In this document: piece after piece, positions 47,105 through 58,905 of the stretch | Layout of the letters: every line of letters starts with the position of its first letter | Position numbering within the stretch: the first letter of the stretch is position 1 | Notes under the pieces: model-generated | The model's input: only the letters and a program-made list of their open reading frames with translations | Database searches by the model: none | Told to the model about the DNA's origin: nothing | Position numbers and translations under genes: made by a program | NCBI RefSeq assembly: GCF_004210375.1 | Contig: NC_134830.1 | Coordinates: 43,033,094-43,097,093, forward strand | From: Tachypleus tridentatus | Taxonomy: Eukaryota > Arthropoda > Merostomata > Xiphosura > Limulidae | DNA: 64,000 nt | Direction: 5' to 3'

Positions 47105-47487
47105 TCCCCTGCTGGTACAACGGTAAGTCTTCGGATTTACAACGATAAAATCACGGGCTCGGTTCCTCTCGTTAAGGCGTGCGCTTCGTAATCTGAGGGT
47201 CGCGGGTTCGCGCCCGAGTCGCGCCAAACATGCTCGCCCTCCCAGCCGTAAGGGCGTTATAATGTGACGGTCAATCCCACTATTCGTTGGTAAAAGAGTA
47301 GCCTAAGAGTTGGCGGTGGGTGGTGATGACTAGCTGCCTTTCCTCTAGTCTTACACTGCTAAACTAGGGACGGCTAACACAGATAGCCCTCGAGTAGCTT
47401 TGTGCGAATTTCCAAAAAAAAAAAAAAAACTCTCGGTGGATTTAATAGATAGCTCGATGTGGCTTTGCTATAAGAAAAATATAAACT
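47105..47487 (+). mobile_element. SINE family B split by a SINE A insertion
   Basis: The first part, 47105-47171, ends in GGTTCCTCTCG. The second part, 47430-47487, resumes CTCTCGGTGGATTTAATAG and finishes TGGCTTTGCTATAAG. The hexamer CTCTCG stands at both junctions (47166-47171, 47430-47435), the target-site duplication of the inserted SINE. Confidence 0.9.
47172..47429 (+). mobile_element. SINE family A (A2), nested in SINE B
   Basis: A copy short of the first bases of the head (starts TTAAGGCGTGCG), with B box GGTTCGCGCCC and a pure A tail of about 17 bases at the 3' end. It lies precisely between the two halves of the family B copy. Confidence 0.92.
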
Positions 47488-47608
47488 TATATATATATCA
47501 ACTCGTCATTACAAGAACTTTTAATCTTATGACCTATACAAACATAAATAGAATTTTCCATCTTGTTTGTATAAACAATGGTAAGGCCTTAAATCTTTGA
47601 GATTATCG

Positions 47609-47798
47609 TTTTTTGATAATTTAGCAATGAAAGCCTAGAAGGAAGGCAGCTAGTCATCGTCAACCCTTGGGCTGCTCTTTTATCAACGAATAACAGGATT
47701 ATTCCCACAGCTGAATGAGCGGGCACGTTTGGTGGGACAGAGATTCGAACCCGCAGATTTGCGAGTCGAGTACCCTAACTACCTGGTCATGTTAGGTC
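47609..47798 (-). mobile_element. SINE family A, internally shortened
   Basis: GGAAGGCAGCTAGTCATCG, a deletion of the CACATTATAACG part near 47702, then head AGATTCGAACCCGCAGATTTG. Confidence 0.8.
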
Positions 47799-48761
47799 TT
47801 TTGGATTATTTCAATGCATGACCTAATCTATTTCAAAGTTTACAGATCCACGTATCTTGATTTATCTAACAATAAGCTTTGTATATTTTCTATTGTACCC
47901 GAAATATAGCTTTGCGTTTACTGAAAATTATACCATAAGCAAAATCTCTAGTTCGATTTTATTTACGTAATTCTTGTGTATTTTGTCTTACGCCATCCAG
48001 TCTTTCTATGTAATGTCACCGTAGACAAGTTTTAACTGGTTTTCATTTGCATCGAACATTGAATGTTTTGGATCACATCCTCAGCAGAATATTATTCAGG
48101 TTTGTATGAAACATTGTTTGAAATTTATATATGTTGGGTATGTCATCGCCAACATAAGTTTAGTTAATTTTTATTACATAATCCCCATTTTTTTAATCAC
48201 ATTCCAATCCTTGATTGTGTCATACATATATAACTATCAATATAACTTTTATATTATTCCCTGTATATAAATTTCTATTTTCTGGATGCTATTAATAATA
48301 TTTTAGTTTTGTTTTTGTTAACACCCATTGTAAAACCACTCTGCCTCCGTTGGAAAAAAATCACATAACCTCCAGATGTGTTTTTCATTACAATTTTACA
48401 GCAGCTTTTAGTTTACACCACAAGCTAAACATTTTGTGTGATGACACCATCTACAAAATATTTTTTTTTAAATTGAGGCCAATACATTTTATTGCAGAAA
48501 GATTGGGTCGAAAACCTAATAAGAAGAAAAAGGTCAAAGGGCAGAGTAATAAGAGAAATGTGATATTTACAATAACATGTTAAAAGTATTACTTACCAGT
48601 TGATAACAGACTTGTTCTTGCTTTACGTTGCATAACGCCTCCTGTTGACGAGAATTACATTACGGCTTTCTGAAATGACTTACACGATTTCCAAGAGCAA
48701 AAATTAGGCAAATTCTGACGGTTGGAAAATGTAATACCGCTAAGAAATTTAGTTGACAACC
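47799..48761. other. AT-rich sequence, nothing recognised
   Basis: No repeat or exon recognised. Confidence 0.35.
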
Positions 48762-49033
48762 TGTGTTTGGATAGGTGGTTAGTGCGCTCGACTCGTGATG
48801 TGAGGGCCATGGGTTCGAATCCCCGTCACGCCAAATATCCTTATTCTTTCAGCCGTAGGGGTATTATATGTAATGGTTAGTCCCACTATTCGTTGGTGAA
48901 GTAGTAATCAAAGAGTTGGTGGTGAGTGGTAATGACTAGCTGCCTTCCCTCCAGTCTTACCCTCCCTTATTAGGGACGGCTAGCGCAGATAATCCTCATC
49001 TAATTTTTTCTGAAATTCAACACAAACAAACAA
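48762..49033 (+). mobile_element. SINE family A, diverged
   Basis: GATAGGTGGTTAGTGCGCTCG, B box GGTTCGAATCCCC, tail ACAAACAAACAAG. Confidence 0.88.
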
Positions 49034-49359
49034 GACAGCTTGTGTCACTCAACAAACAAACGATTATTTAACAGGAAATGTGTTATTGTCTCTTACTTAA
49101 TATTTAAAAAAATCTTTAAACATTATGAAAAAACGTCAAATATTTTATATTGCTTAGCTTCCTAAATAAATTACAATACACGAATTCAAAAATTCGTATG
49201 GCGTGTTGTTTAAATATGTGTAAAATACGTTTGCGTGTAAATTCATGCTAACGTGCATAATTTCTGCATGGTAAATTTGTTGCGCATAATGTTTAATAAA
49301 AAAATGCACGTGCAGCTGATTTATCAATTCTTCAGTTTTCATAATTTTAATATTGGGTG
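49034..49359. other. AT-rich sequence, nothing recognised
   Basis: Short spacer between SINEs. Confidence 0.4.
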
Positions 49360-49480
49360 TGCCCCCCGCTAGTACAGCGGTATGTTTCCGGATTTACAAC
49401 GCTAAAATCAGTGGTTCGAGTCCTCTCGGTGGGCTCAGCAGATAGCCTCATGTGGCTTTGCTTTAAGAAAACACACAAAC
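49360..49480 (+). mobile_element. SINE family B
   Basis: Well preserved: CCCCCCGCTAGTACAGCGG, B box GGTTCGAGTCC, tail AAGAAAACACACAAAC. Confidence 0.92.
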
Positions 49481-50295
49481 TTTAATACTGTGTAAAATAA
49501 CGCCATCTTTTTAATCCACTGTTGATAAATAAAGTATGGGAAACAAATTCTGCTGCCCTTTTCCTTGAAATACTGACATGTAAGTTCTGAGAACGTGCTG
49601 TGACGTTAAAATGTTGAAAAAGGTCGTATTTCATTGATGGTCTGAAGATAGAGATCCTTGGAAAACAGAGAAAAGAATGAGCAAGAGTGTTTGGTTTTTT
49701 TGGAACACAAGAAATCTGTTTCGCTTCATAGCGTGTCGTTTGTTTAATGAACCAGACTGAGACTTGTGATAACATCTTATGAAGACCTTTACTCACACCA
49801 TTCATTTACCATCCAAGTGGTACTTGTAGCAGTTTGTGAATTCATATATTCATGCACACGCACTAATTTGATATCAAAATACTTACGTTCGTAGTGCATA
49901 CAACGTGGTAACTTTCCCGAATAGAAAGCACCCAGCTGAAGGTTCTGGGAATTACATCCATTCTATACCAACATATAAAACAAACATATTTTACAAGAAG
50001 ATTTGAAAAACTTTAGAAACTAGATACCAGAATTGTGTTCGAACTAGCCCTTTTGAGGTACTTCCGTAAATAACTCCAGAAATTAACGCACATAAAAAGT
50101 AATATTTAATATGGAAAACGAAACGACGGATAGATATTATTTCTATAACTACTATTTTAGCATTTTAAAAGTAGGAAGTAGGTATATTTGGTTTATTAAT
50201 GTCAACCCATTTATACATACACACACACTCGCTTTAAATGTGAAAAGTGTAAGCGTGACATAATTTAACACAATTCTATAATTTTTTAAAAAGAT
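49481..50295. other. No recognised repeat
   Basis: A 107-codon minus-strand frame at 49482-49805 lacks motif and splice support; length alone is not evidence. Confidence 0.3.
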
Positions 50296-50413
50296 TTGTG
50301 TTTTTTCTTATAGCAAAGCTGCATCGGGATATCCGCTGAGTTCACCCAGGGGAATCGAACACCCTGATTCTAGCGCTGTAATCCCGTAGACTTATCGCTG
50401 TACCAGCGGGGTA
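50296..50413 (-). mobile_element. SINE family B
   Basis: Minus-strand copy with GTGTTTTTTCTTATAGCAAAG and head relic CGCTGTACCAGCGGGG. Confidence 0.9.
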
Positions 50414-50539
50414 CTTTTTAAAAGATTGTCCAGGAATTATTAATAAAACTACAATTTTCTCACTGAATTTTCAGTCTCACAGAAAATCTTTATAAAGCAA
50501 TTGATTTAAATCTGGTGAAATACCAGTTAAAGGAAAACT

Positions 50540-50839
50540 AATTAATTAGGCCCGGCATGGCCAGGTAGGTTAAGGCGTTCGACTCGTAATCTGAGGATTG
50601 CGGATTCGAATCCGCGTCGCACCAAAGCTGCTCGTACTTTCAGCCATGTGGGCGTTATAATGTTACGGTCAATCCCACTATTCGTTGGTAAAAGAGTAGC
50701 TCAAGAGTTGGCGGTGGGTGATGATGACTACCTGCCTTCCCTCTAGTCTTACACTGCTAAATTAGGGACGGCTAACGCAGATAGCTCTCGAGTAGCATTG
50801 CACGAAATTCACAAAACAAACAAACAAACCAATTAATTA
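50540..50839 (+). mobile_element. SINE family A with 9-bp target duplication
   Basis: The SINE proper is 50549-50830 (282 bp). The 9-mer AATTAATTA stands directly before (50540-50548) and after (50831-50839). Head GGCCCGGCATGGCCAGG, B box GATTCGAATCCG, tail (CAAA)n. This copy defines the full length of the family. Confidence 0.95.
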
Positions 50840-51282
50840 CATCATTTTCAAGTAATTATAACGGTTTTAACTATCACAACATAACCTTAACATTTCAGGT
50901 AATGTGATATGAAGAAAATGAAAATCGTAAAACTTTCTTATCTTGGAAAATGAATTCGTCTTTATTAAAATTCATTCGACTACATTTTCAAAATTTCAAT
51001 ACAAGCTTCCTGCATTTGATAGATTTTCTACGAGTAGAGAGTGCACAAAATCTTGCTCTAGACGGTCACTCATGGCCAAGATTACCAGGGGTGTATCTGT
51101 ATCTGTATGTGGTCACTCACCAGAATAGTCTGTAATTATTTTTTTTTAGAGTGTTTCACGTGTTGGACATAAGTAGAAATGAAGTTGCTGGAAGTTGCAT
51201 TCCTTTTTGAATAATGAGATTGGTTTGATGATGTGGCATTCTTAAAATTTTTGAAACCTATTGAAATTAAATATAGTTTTAA
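50840..51282. other. No recognised repeat
   Basis: Two overlapping 61-codon frames at 50943-51135 have no support beyond length. Confidence 0.35.
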
Positions 51283-51563
51283 GTTTGTTTGTTTGTTTTT
51301 TGAATTCCGCGCAAAGCTACACGAAGGCTATCTGCGCTAGCCGTCCCTAATTTAGCAGTGTAAGACTAGAGGGAAGGCAACTAGTCATCACCACCCACCG
51401 CCAACTCTTGGGCTACTCTTTTACCAATAAATATTGAGATTGACCGTCACATTATAACGCCCCCACGGCTGAAAGGGCGAGCATGTTTGGTGCGACAGGG
51501 ATTCGAACCCGTGACCCCCAGATTACGAGTCGAATGCCTTAACCCACCTGGCTCACATGGGGA
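51283..51563 (-). mobile_element. SINE family A
   Basis: GTTTGTTTGTTTTTTGAATT tail, full body, B box ATTCGAACCCG; the extreme head end is altered (CTCACATGGGGAG). Confidence 0.92.
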
Positions 51564-51618
51564 GTATATTTCTTCCATATTGAAGAAAGTATTACACAAT
51601 GAAAATGATTCGTATTAT

Positions 51619-51658
51619 CTGCGAGTCGAGTGCCTTATCCACCAGTTCATGACGGACC
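51619..51658 (-). mobile_element. Isolated SINE A head fragment
   Basis: Forty bases (CTGCGAGTCGAGTGCCTTATC..) match only the anticodon to A-box part of a family A head. Confidence 0.5.
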
Positions 51659-51663
51659 ATTTT

Positions 51664-52772
51664 AAAACAAAAGAAAAGATGACGTTTTACCTTTTAATAT
51701 AATATGTAAAATATTCCTTTTAATATTTATTTTGTAAAACTGTTGTTCGATCGCACATTTTGTGTGTATTATATTACCAGAGCTTTGAAATTATAGGTAT
51801 GGTATTTAATTTATATTTAACTAGTAACAGAGGCAAGTTGATGATGGAACAATATCTCTATAGAACATGGCCTTCCAGGTCAGTAGTAGTGTCCAACGAC
51901 TGTACATTTACTTCCAAGGTTCCGATTACCGAGATTGAGATTTTGTATCAGCAGTTTTACATGTTCAATTTCCAATTGAATCTGAAGATGTGTCTTGACA
52001 ATCAGACAATGTTGAAACTTTTCATATAAATGTTATATTGTGGGATTTTTCAATGCCAGGCAACATCCTAGCAGTGAACTTGGTATTTAAAAAGATGCTA
52101 CTCTCTAAGATGGCTGCCTCGAACTAGTGTATGCGCAAGTACTAGTAAGACATGCTGGGTAAAAAGACATCTCTTTGTTTTGCATTCTGTACAGAATTTT
52201 TCTAAGAAAGATTCATCTGTGATTAATCACGTCATCTTGACCACATGTTACTGACTGAATTTCTTAGGTTGGCTTGTTATATTATTGATAGGCTACCTTT
52301 TCCATTTTTATCCTGATTAGCCACCTGGATAGAGAGATCCATTGACGCTATAATTGAGGACGGTTTTCTTGTTAATTTTGCCATCCCACCTGCAATTCTA
52401 AGTGCTTCATTGAAACCTATAACCATAGCTGAGCCCGTGCTTCTGGGTGAGGATATTGTCAGAGTAAAGTCGCTACTTAAACTACTAAAACGTAAGAATT
52501 ACCGCCATTATAGCTACCATCAACGCATAAGACCTTCATAGTTAAGGGAAAGAGGGTTCTACGCTTTGTTTAGCGACACGAAGGAGATGTCTTTATCGAA
52601 CCGTAATGGGATAATAACATTCCTATTACAGAAAGATATTCGGTTCTTCAAGGCTGTCTTTGCACATAAGTTAAGGAATCTTAACGTATCCTTTTAAGAT
52701 AGCCCTTCTATTCCAGAATTATCTTAGTGGAAATCATATGAACTTTTTCTAATAAGTCAATGTCCTTTCTGT
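51664..52772. other. Unclassified, possibly old LINE-derived
   Basis: Moderate GC with short conserved-looking stretches but stops in every frame. It could continue the LINE remnant identified at 53240-53530, as a weak minus-strand phrase near 52700-52760 (KDIDLLEKVHMISTKIILE) hints at the region that follows a reverse transcriptase. Confidence 0.25.
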
Positions 52773-53020
52773 TCTGGATCTGGTAGTTAGGGCGCTTGAC
52801 ACGCAATCTTCAAGTCGTGAAATCTGAGACTGTTGCCAAACACGCTTGACCTTTTAGCTGTAAGTGCACTATAATGTGACGATCAATCACACTTTCCGTT
52901 GGTTAATAATAGTCCAAGAGTTGGCGGTGGGTGGTATTGACTAGCTATCTTTCCTCTAGTTTATCACTTCAAAGTTAGGGACGGTTAGCGCTTTGAGCAA
53001 AACTTACAAAGCACATAAAC
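52773..53020 (+). mobile_element. SINE family A, diverged
   Basis: TCTGGTAGTTAGGGCGCTTG, then GTCCAAGAGTTGGCGGTGGG; B box lost. Confidence 0.8.
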
Positions 53021-53239
53021 ATATATTTTCTTGGATGAGGAGACTAAAACAGTACCAGCCAACACTATTGCTGATGGCAATAACCCCGTTAAGAAAATTA
53101 AACTTCTTTAGCTCGAATCTAGCCTATCTTTTTTAAATCTTAAACTTTGTTTTCTTCGAGTTTTCAAACCATCTTACCGCTATGCAAATTTAGTTTAAAC
53201 TATCTTCTTACTGCTATGCAAGTTTAGCTTATACTATCT

Positions 53240-53530
53240 TTAAGCTTTTACAAATATCATACTGCCTAGCCTTCTTAAGTCGAGCCCATCTTTAGTATAA
53301 AACTGATCCTTACCCTTAAAACTATCCTTCGGGCCTAACAAGCCTATTTCCTTTAAGCCTTAAATTTTACTAAGTAATTCTTTCCGTTATCTAGCCAGAA
53401 GAAGTGCCCCACGAAGTTCTGCACGAGTTCTTTATATTGAATTATATTTTCCAGCATCGTTCACTCCTACATGCATTACGAAAATAGAAAGATTCCTGGT
53501 ACCAACATCTAAATTGTTAACACACTATAA
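53240..53530 (-). pseudogene. SGNH-hydrolase-like domain fragment, probably LINE-derived
   Basis: On the minus strand 53450-53515 reads NLSIFVMHVGVNDAGKY, matching block III (GxND) of SGNH/GDSL hydrolases in the form common in invertebrate retroelement proteins (HVGTND). About 160 bases further, FYTKDGLDLRRLGSMI resembles block V (normally DGLHLN), with D in place of the usual histidine. Stops and frameshifts lie between. SGNH domains occur in the first ORF of several LINE groups, so a decayed LINE is the likeliest source. Confidence 0.5.
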
Positions 53531-53709
53531 ATAATGTCTTTTATTTAGCACCTGGTAAGCAAGTTCAAGTTCTTGTAGCCTAACACGTTATTTCTCTCTC
53601 TTTTCCTTCTAAGAGCTTTTATTTTGTGCTTTTACAAATTTATGTTAAAGGACTTTTTAAAATTGTGATTGTTTTTTTTTTAAATTCAGGAGAGTGACGC
53701 TCACTTTCT

Positions 53710-53985
53710 TTTTTCTTTTTGCTTTAATTTCCAGCAAAACTACACGATATATGAGGACTATCTGCGCTAGCCGTCCATAATTTAGTAGTGTAAAACTAGA
53801 AGAAAGGCAGCTAGCTACTCACCACCACCCACCATCAACTCTCAGGCTACTCTTTTAATAACGTATAGTGGGATCTACCGAAACATTATAATGCCCTCAC
53901 GGTTGAAAGAGCAAGCATGTTTAGTGGAAGGCGGATTAGAGCTCGCCACCTTCAAATTTTGAGTTGTATTCTCTAATTACTTAGA
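53710..53985 (-). mobile_element. SINE family A, diverged
   Basis: CTATCTGCGCTAGCCGTCC, body, then GAGCAAGCATGTTTAGTGG; head decayed. Confidence 0.85.
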
Positions 53986-54610
53986 GCAGGAATATTCTGT
54001 TAAAATGTATTTTATAACATCACTGGCTGTGTCACTGATTTGGACAAATGCATGCCTGTTGTTTAAATGGCTTTTATTCAGGACTGCTATTGACAATTAG
54101 CAAAGATAATTTATTAAGTTACTTTATATATGATTCAGCTGTGGGAGATGTATTTTATTGTATAAGGCACCAAAATTAAAGTTATTAATAGAGAAAGTTA
54201 AGGATTAAAAGTAAAGCTAAGCAGAGTAGAAGTTTCGATTATGGGCTTGTATTTTGTACATACTTTGCACTCACGCTCATTGAAAGACATGCGCAAACGC
54301 GTATATATATATATATGGATATTAGCAAAGTAGAATTCATAGATTTGATTATATATAATAAATTGACCACGAAGACAAACTGATCATAACCCTTTGGAGT
54401 AGATTATTTTCCGTAAGTCATCATGTTGTAATATTCTTTAGTAATGTTAAGCGAGAAGTATTTCATAGTGTTTAATATATGAAATATGTAGTGAGAGGTA
54501 AACAAAATACATTTGGAAAACTTATTTTACTGTATTAACATAAAGACCAGCATTTTGTGATTAAGGTTTGCGACTTTGTCATTTGTTTTGAATATTTTAA
54601 TCTTGTAAAA
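53986..54610. other. AT-rich flank of the satellite
   Basis: A short TA run at 54300-54315; no element recognised. Confidence 0.4.
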
Positions 54611-54727
54611 TTGAATTGAATTGTAAGCTCATTTAAGCATTTACCAGTAGTGAAACTGGATTGAACTGAAAGTCAGTATAGCCATTTACTAGTAATGAAA
54701 CTAGATTAAACTGTAAGCCAGTATAGC

Positions 54728-55537
54728 CATTAACTAGTGGTGAAACAAGATTAAACTGTGAGTTAGTATCGCCATTTACTAGTGATGAAACCAGATTAAA
54801 CTGTAAGTTAGTATAGCCATTTACTAGTGATGAAACCAGATTAAACTGTAAGTTAGTATAGCCATTTACTAGTGATGAAACAAGATTAAACTGTGAGTTA
54901 GTATCGCCATTTACTAGTGATGAAACCAGATTAAACTGTAAGTTAGTATAGCCATTTACTAGTGATGAAATTAGATTAAACTGTAAGTTAGTACAGTCAT
55001 TTACTAGTGATGAAACAAGATTAAACTGTGAGTTAGTATCGCCATTTACTAGTGATGAAACCAGATTAAACTGTAAGTTAGTATAGCCATTTACTAGTGA
55101 TGAAACCAGATTAAACTGTAAGCCAGTATAGCCATTAACTAGTGGTGAAACAAGATTAAACTGTGAGTTAGTATCGCCATTTACTAGTGATGAAACCAGA
55201 TTAAACTGTAAGTTAGTATAGCCATTTACTAGTGATGAAACCAGATTAAACTGTAAGTTAGTATAGCCATTTACTAGTGATGAAACAAGATTAAACTGTG
55301 AGTTAGTATCGCCATTTACTAGTGATGAAACCAGATTAAACTGTAAGTTAGTATAGCCATTTACTAGTGATGAAATTAGATTAAACTGTAAGTTAGTACA
55401 GTCATTTACTAGTGATGAAACCAAATTAAACTGTAAGTTAGTATAGCCATTAACTAGTGATAAAACCAGATTAAACTGTAAGTTAATATAGCTATTTACT
55501 AGTGATGAAACCAGATTAAACTGTAAGTTAGTATAGC
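54728..55537. repeat. 9-unit (405-bp) higher-order repeat, two copies
   Basis: The order of unit variants repeats every nine units. Marker CCATTAACTAGTGG occurs at 54727 and again at 55132, 405 bp apart, and the variants between follow in the same order. On the minus strand the unit types read DC, GY, GD, GY, GY, GD, PL..G, GY, GD and then start again. Confidence 0.85.
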
Positions 55538-55689
55538 CAATTACTAATGATGAAACAAGATTAAACTGTGAGTTAGTTTCGCCATTTACTAGTGATGAAA
55601 CCAGATTAAACTGTAAGTTAGTATAGCCATTTACTAGTGATGAAACCAGATTAAACTGTAAGCCAGTATAGCCATTTACTAATGGTGAA

Positions 55690-55808
55690 TGTGTATATAT
55701 TTTTATAGCAAAACCACATTGGGCTATCTACTGAGCCCACCGAGGAGAATCGAACCCATAATTCTAACGTTGTAAATCCGTAGACTTACCGCTGTACTAG
55801 CGGGGGGT
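55690..55808 (-). mobile_element. SINE family B in the satellite, copy 1
   Basis: 119-bp minus-strand family B copy flanked by ACTAATGGTGAA (55678-55689) and ACAAGTGGTGAA (55809-55820), a 12-bp target duplication with two differences. It differs from copy 3 at two positions. Confidence 0.95.
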
Positions 55809-56399
55809 ACAAGTGGTGAAACCAGATTAAACTGTAAGTTAGTATAGCCATTAGCTAGTGATGAAACAAGATTAAACAATAAGTTAGTATAGCCATTTAC
55901 TAGTGATGAAATTAGATTAAACTGTAAGTTAGTATAGTCATTTACTAGTGATGAAACCAAATTAAACAGTAAGTTAGTATAGCCATTAACTAGTGATGAA
56001 ACCAGATTAAACTGTAAGTTAGTATAGCTATTTACTAGTGATGAAACCAGATTAAACTGTAAGTTAGTATAGCCATTTACTAGTGATGAAACAAGATTAA
56101 ACTGTGAGTTAGTATCGCCATTTACTAGTGATGAAACCAGATTAAACTGTAAGTTAGTATAGCCATTTACTAGTGATGAAATTAGATTAAACTGTAAGTT
56201 AGTACAGTCATTTACTAGTGATGAAACCAAATTAAACTGTAAGTTAGTATAGCCATTAACTAGTGATAAAACCAGATTAAACTGTAAGTTAATATAGCTA
56301 TTTACTAGTGATGAAACCAGATTAAACTGTAAGTTAGTATAGCCAATTACTAATGATGAAACAAGATTAAACTGTGAGTTAGTTTCGCCATTTACTAGT

Positions 56400-56885
56400 G
56401 ATGAAACCAGATTAAACTGTAAGTTAGTATAGCCATTTACTAGTGATGAAACCAGATTAAACTGTAAGTTAGTATAGCCATTTACTAGTGATGAAACCAG
56501 ATTAAACTGTAAGTTAGTATAGCCATTTACTAGTGATGAAACCAGATTAAACTGTAAGTTAGTATAGCCATTTACTAGTGATGAAACCAGATTAAACTGT
56601 AAGTTAGTATAGCCATTTACTAGTGATGAAACCAGATTAAACTGTAAGTTAGTATAGCCATTTACTAGTGATGAAACCAGATTAAACTGTAAGTTAGTAT
56701 AGCCATTTACTAGTGATGAAACCAGATTAAACTGTAAGTTAGTATAGCCATTTACTAGTGATGAAACCAGATTAAACTGTAAGTTAGTATAGCCATTTAC
56801 TAGTGATGAAACCAGATTAAACTGTAAGTTAGTATAGCCATTTACTAGTGATGAAACCAGATTAAACTGTAAGTTAGTATAGCCA
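56400..56885. repeat. Run of about 11 near-identical satellite units
   Basis: Consecutive 45-bp units here show essentially no variation, unlike the mixed variants on both sides. This points to a recent local expansion, or to an assembly effect. Confidence 0.8.
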
Positions 56886-57440
56886 TTAACAAGTGATGAA
56901 ACCAGATTAAACTGTAAGTTAGTATAGCAATTTACTAGTGGTGAAATTAGATTACACTGTAAGTTAGTTTAGCCATTTACTCGTGATAAAACCAGATTAA
57001 ACTGTAAGTTAGTATAGCTATTTACTAGTGATGAAACCAGATTAAACTGTAAGTTAGTATAGCCATTTACTAGTGATTGAACAAGATTAAACTGTAACTC
57101 AGTATAGCCATTTGCTAGTGGTGAAACAAGATAAAACTGTAAGTCAGTATAGCCTTTAACTAGTGATGAAAGCACATTAAACTGTTAATCAGTATTGCCA
57201 TTAACTAGTGGTGAAACCAGATTAAACTGTAAATCAGTATAGCCATTTACTAGTGGTGAAACAAGATTAAACTGTAAATTAGTATAGCCATTAACTAGTG
57301 GTGAAACCAGATTAAACTGTAAATCAGTATAGCAATTTACTAGTGGTGAAATTAGATTAAACTGTAAGTTAGTTTAGCCATTTACTAGTGATGAAACCAG
57401 ATTAAACTGTAAGCCAGTATAGCCATTTACTAATGGTGAA

Positions 57441-57559
57441 TGTGTATATATTTTTATAGCAAAACCACATTGGGCTATCTACTGAGCTCACCGAGGGGAA
57501 TCGAACCCATGATTCCAACGTTGTAAATCCGTAGACTTACCGCTGTACTAGCGGGGGGT
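57441..57559 (-). mobile_element. SINE family B in the satellite, copy 2
   Basis: Same 119 bp, same junctions as copy 1, start positions 1751 bp apart; two differences from copy 3. Confidence 0.95.
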
Positions 57560-58786
57560 ACAAGTGGTGAAACCAGATTAAACTGTAAGTTAGTATAGCC
57601 ATTAACTAGTGATGAAACAAGATTAAACTGTAAGTTAGTATAGCCATTAACTTGTGATGAAACCAGATTAAACAATAAGTTAGTATAGCCATTTACTAGT
57701 GATGAAATTAGATTAAACTGTAAGTTAGTATAGTCATTTACTAGTGATGAAACCAAATTAAACAGTAAGTTAGTATAGCCATTAACTAGTGATGAAACCA
57801 GATTAAACTGTAAGTTAGTATAGCTATTTACTAGTGATGAAACCAGATTAAACTGTAAGTTAGTATAGCCATTTACTAGTGATGAAACAAGATTAAACTG
57901 TGAGTTAGTATCGCCATTTACTAGTGATGAAACCAGATTAAACTGTAAGTTAGTATAGCCATTTACTAGTGGTGAAATTAGATTACACTGTAAGTTAGTT
58001 TAGCCATTTACTCGTGATAAAACCAGATTAAACTGTAAGTTAGTATAGCTATTTACTAGTGATGAAACCAGATTAAAATGTAAGTTAGTATAGCCATTTA
58101 CTAGTGATTTAACAAGATTAAACTGTGAGTTAGTATCGCCATTTACTAGTGATGAAACCAGATTAAACTGTAAGTTAGTATAGCCATTTACTAGTGATGA
58201 AACCAGATTAAACTGTAAGTTAGTATAGCCATTTACTAGTGATGAAACCAGATTAAACTGTAAGTTAGTTTAGCCATTTACTCGTGATAAAACCAGATTA
58301 AACTGTAAGTTAGTATAGCTATTTACTAGTGATGAAACCAGATTAAAATGTAAGTTAGTATAGCCATTTAATAGTGATTGAACAAGATTAAACTGTAAGT
58401 CAGTATAGCCATTTGCTAGTGGTGAAACAAGATAAAACTGTAAGTCAGTATAGCCTTTAACTAGTGATGAAAGCAGATTAAACTGTTAATCAGTATTGCC
58501 ATTAACTAGTGGTGAAACCAGATTAAACTGTAAATCAGTATAGCCATTTACTAGTGGTGAAACAAGATTAAACTGTAAATTAGTATAGCCATTAACTAGT
58601 GGTGAAACCAGATTAAACTGTAAATCAGTATAGCCATTTACTAGTGGTGAAACAAGATTAAACTGTAAGTTAGTATAGCAATTTACTAGTGGTGAAACAA
58701 GATTAAACTGTAAGTTAGTATAGCAATTTACTAGTGGTGAAACCAGATTAAACTGTAAGCCAGTATAGCCATTTACTAATGGTGAA

Positions 58787-58905
58787 TGTGTATATATTTT
58801 TATAGCAAAACCACATTGGGCTATCTACTGAGCCCACCGAGGGGAATCGAACCCATGATTCTAACGTTGTAAATCCGTAGACTTACCGCTGTACTAGCGG
58901 GGGGT
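58787..58905 (-). mobile_element. SINE family B in the satellite, copy 3
   Basis: Same 119 bp and junctions, 1346 bp from copy 2. It carries the majority base at each position that differs between the copies, so it is closest to the inserted ancestor. Confidence 0.95.

Noticed and set aside
49482-49805. 107-codon minus-strand frame
   Set aside because: No motif or transcript signal; length alone is not evidence.
54633-57756. Repeat-protein genes on the minus strand of the satellite
   Set aside because: The frames are a by-product of a 45-bp unit, are broken by variant units, and run straight through the SINE insertions.
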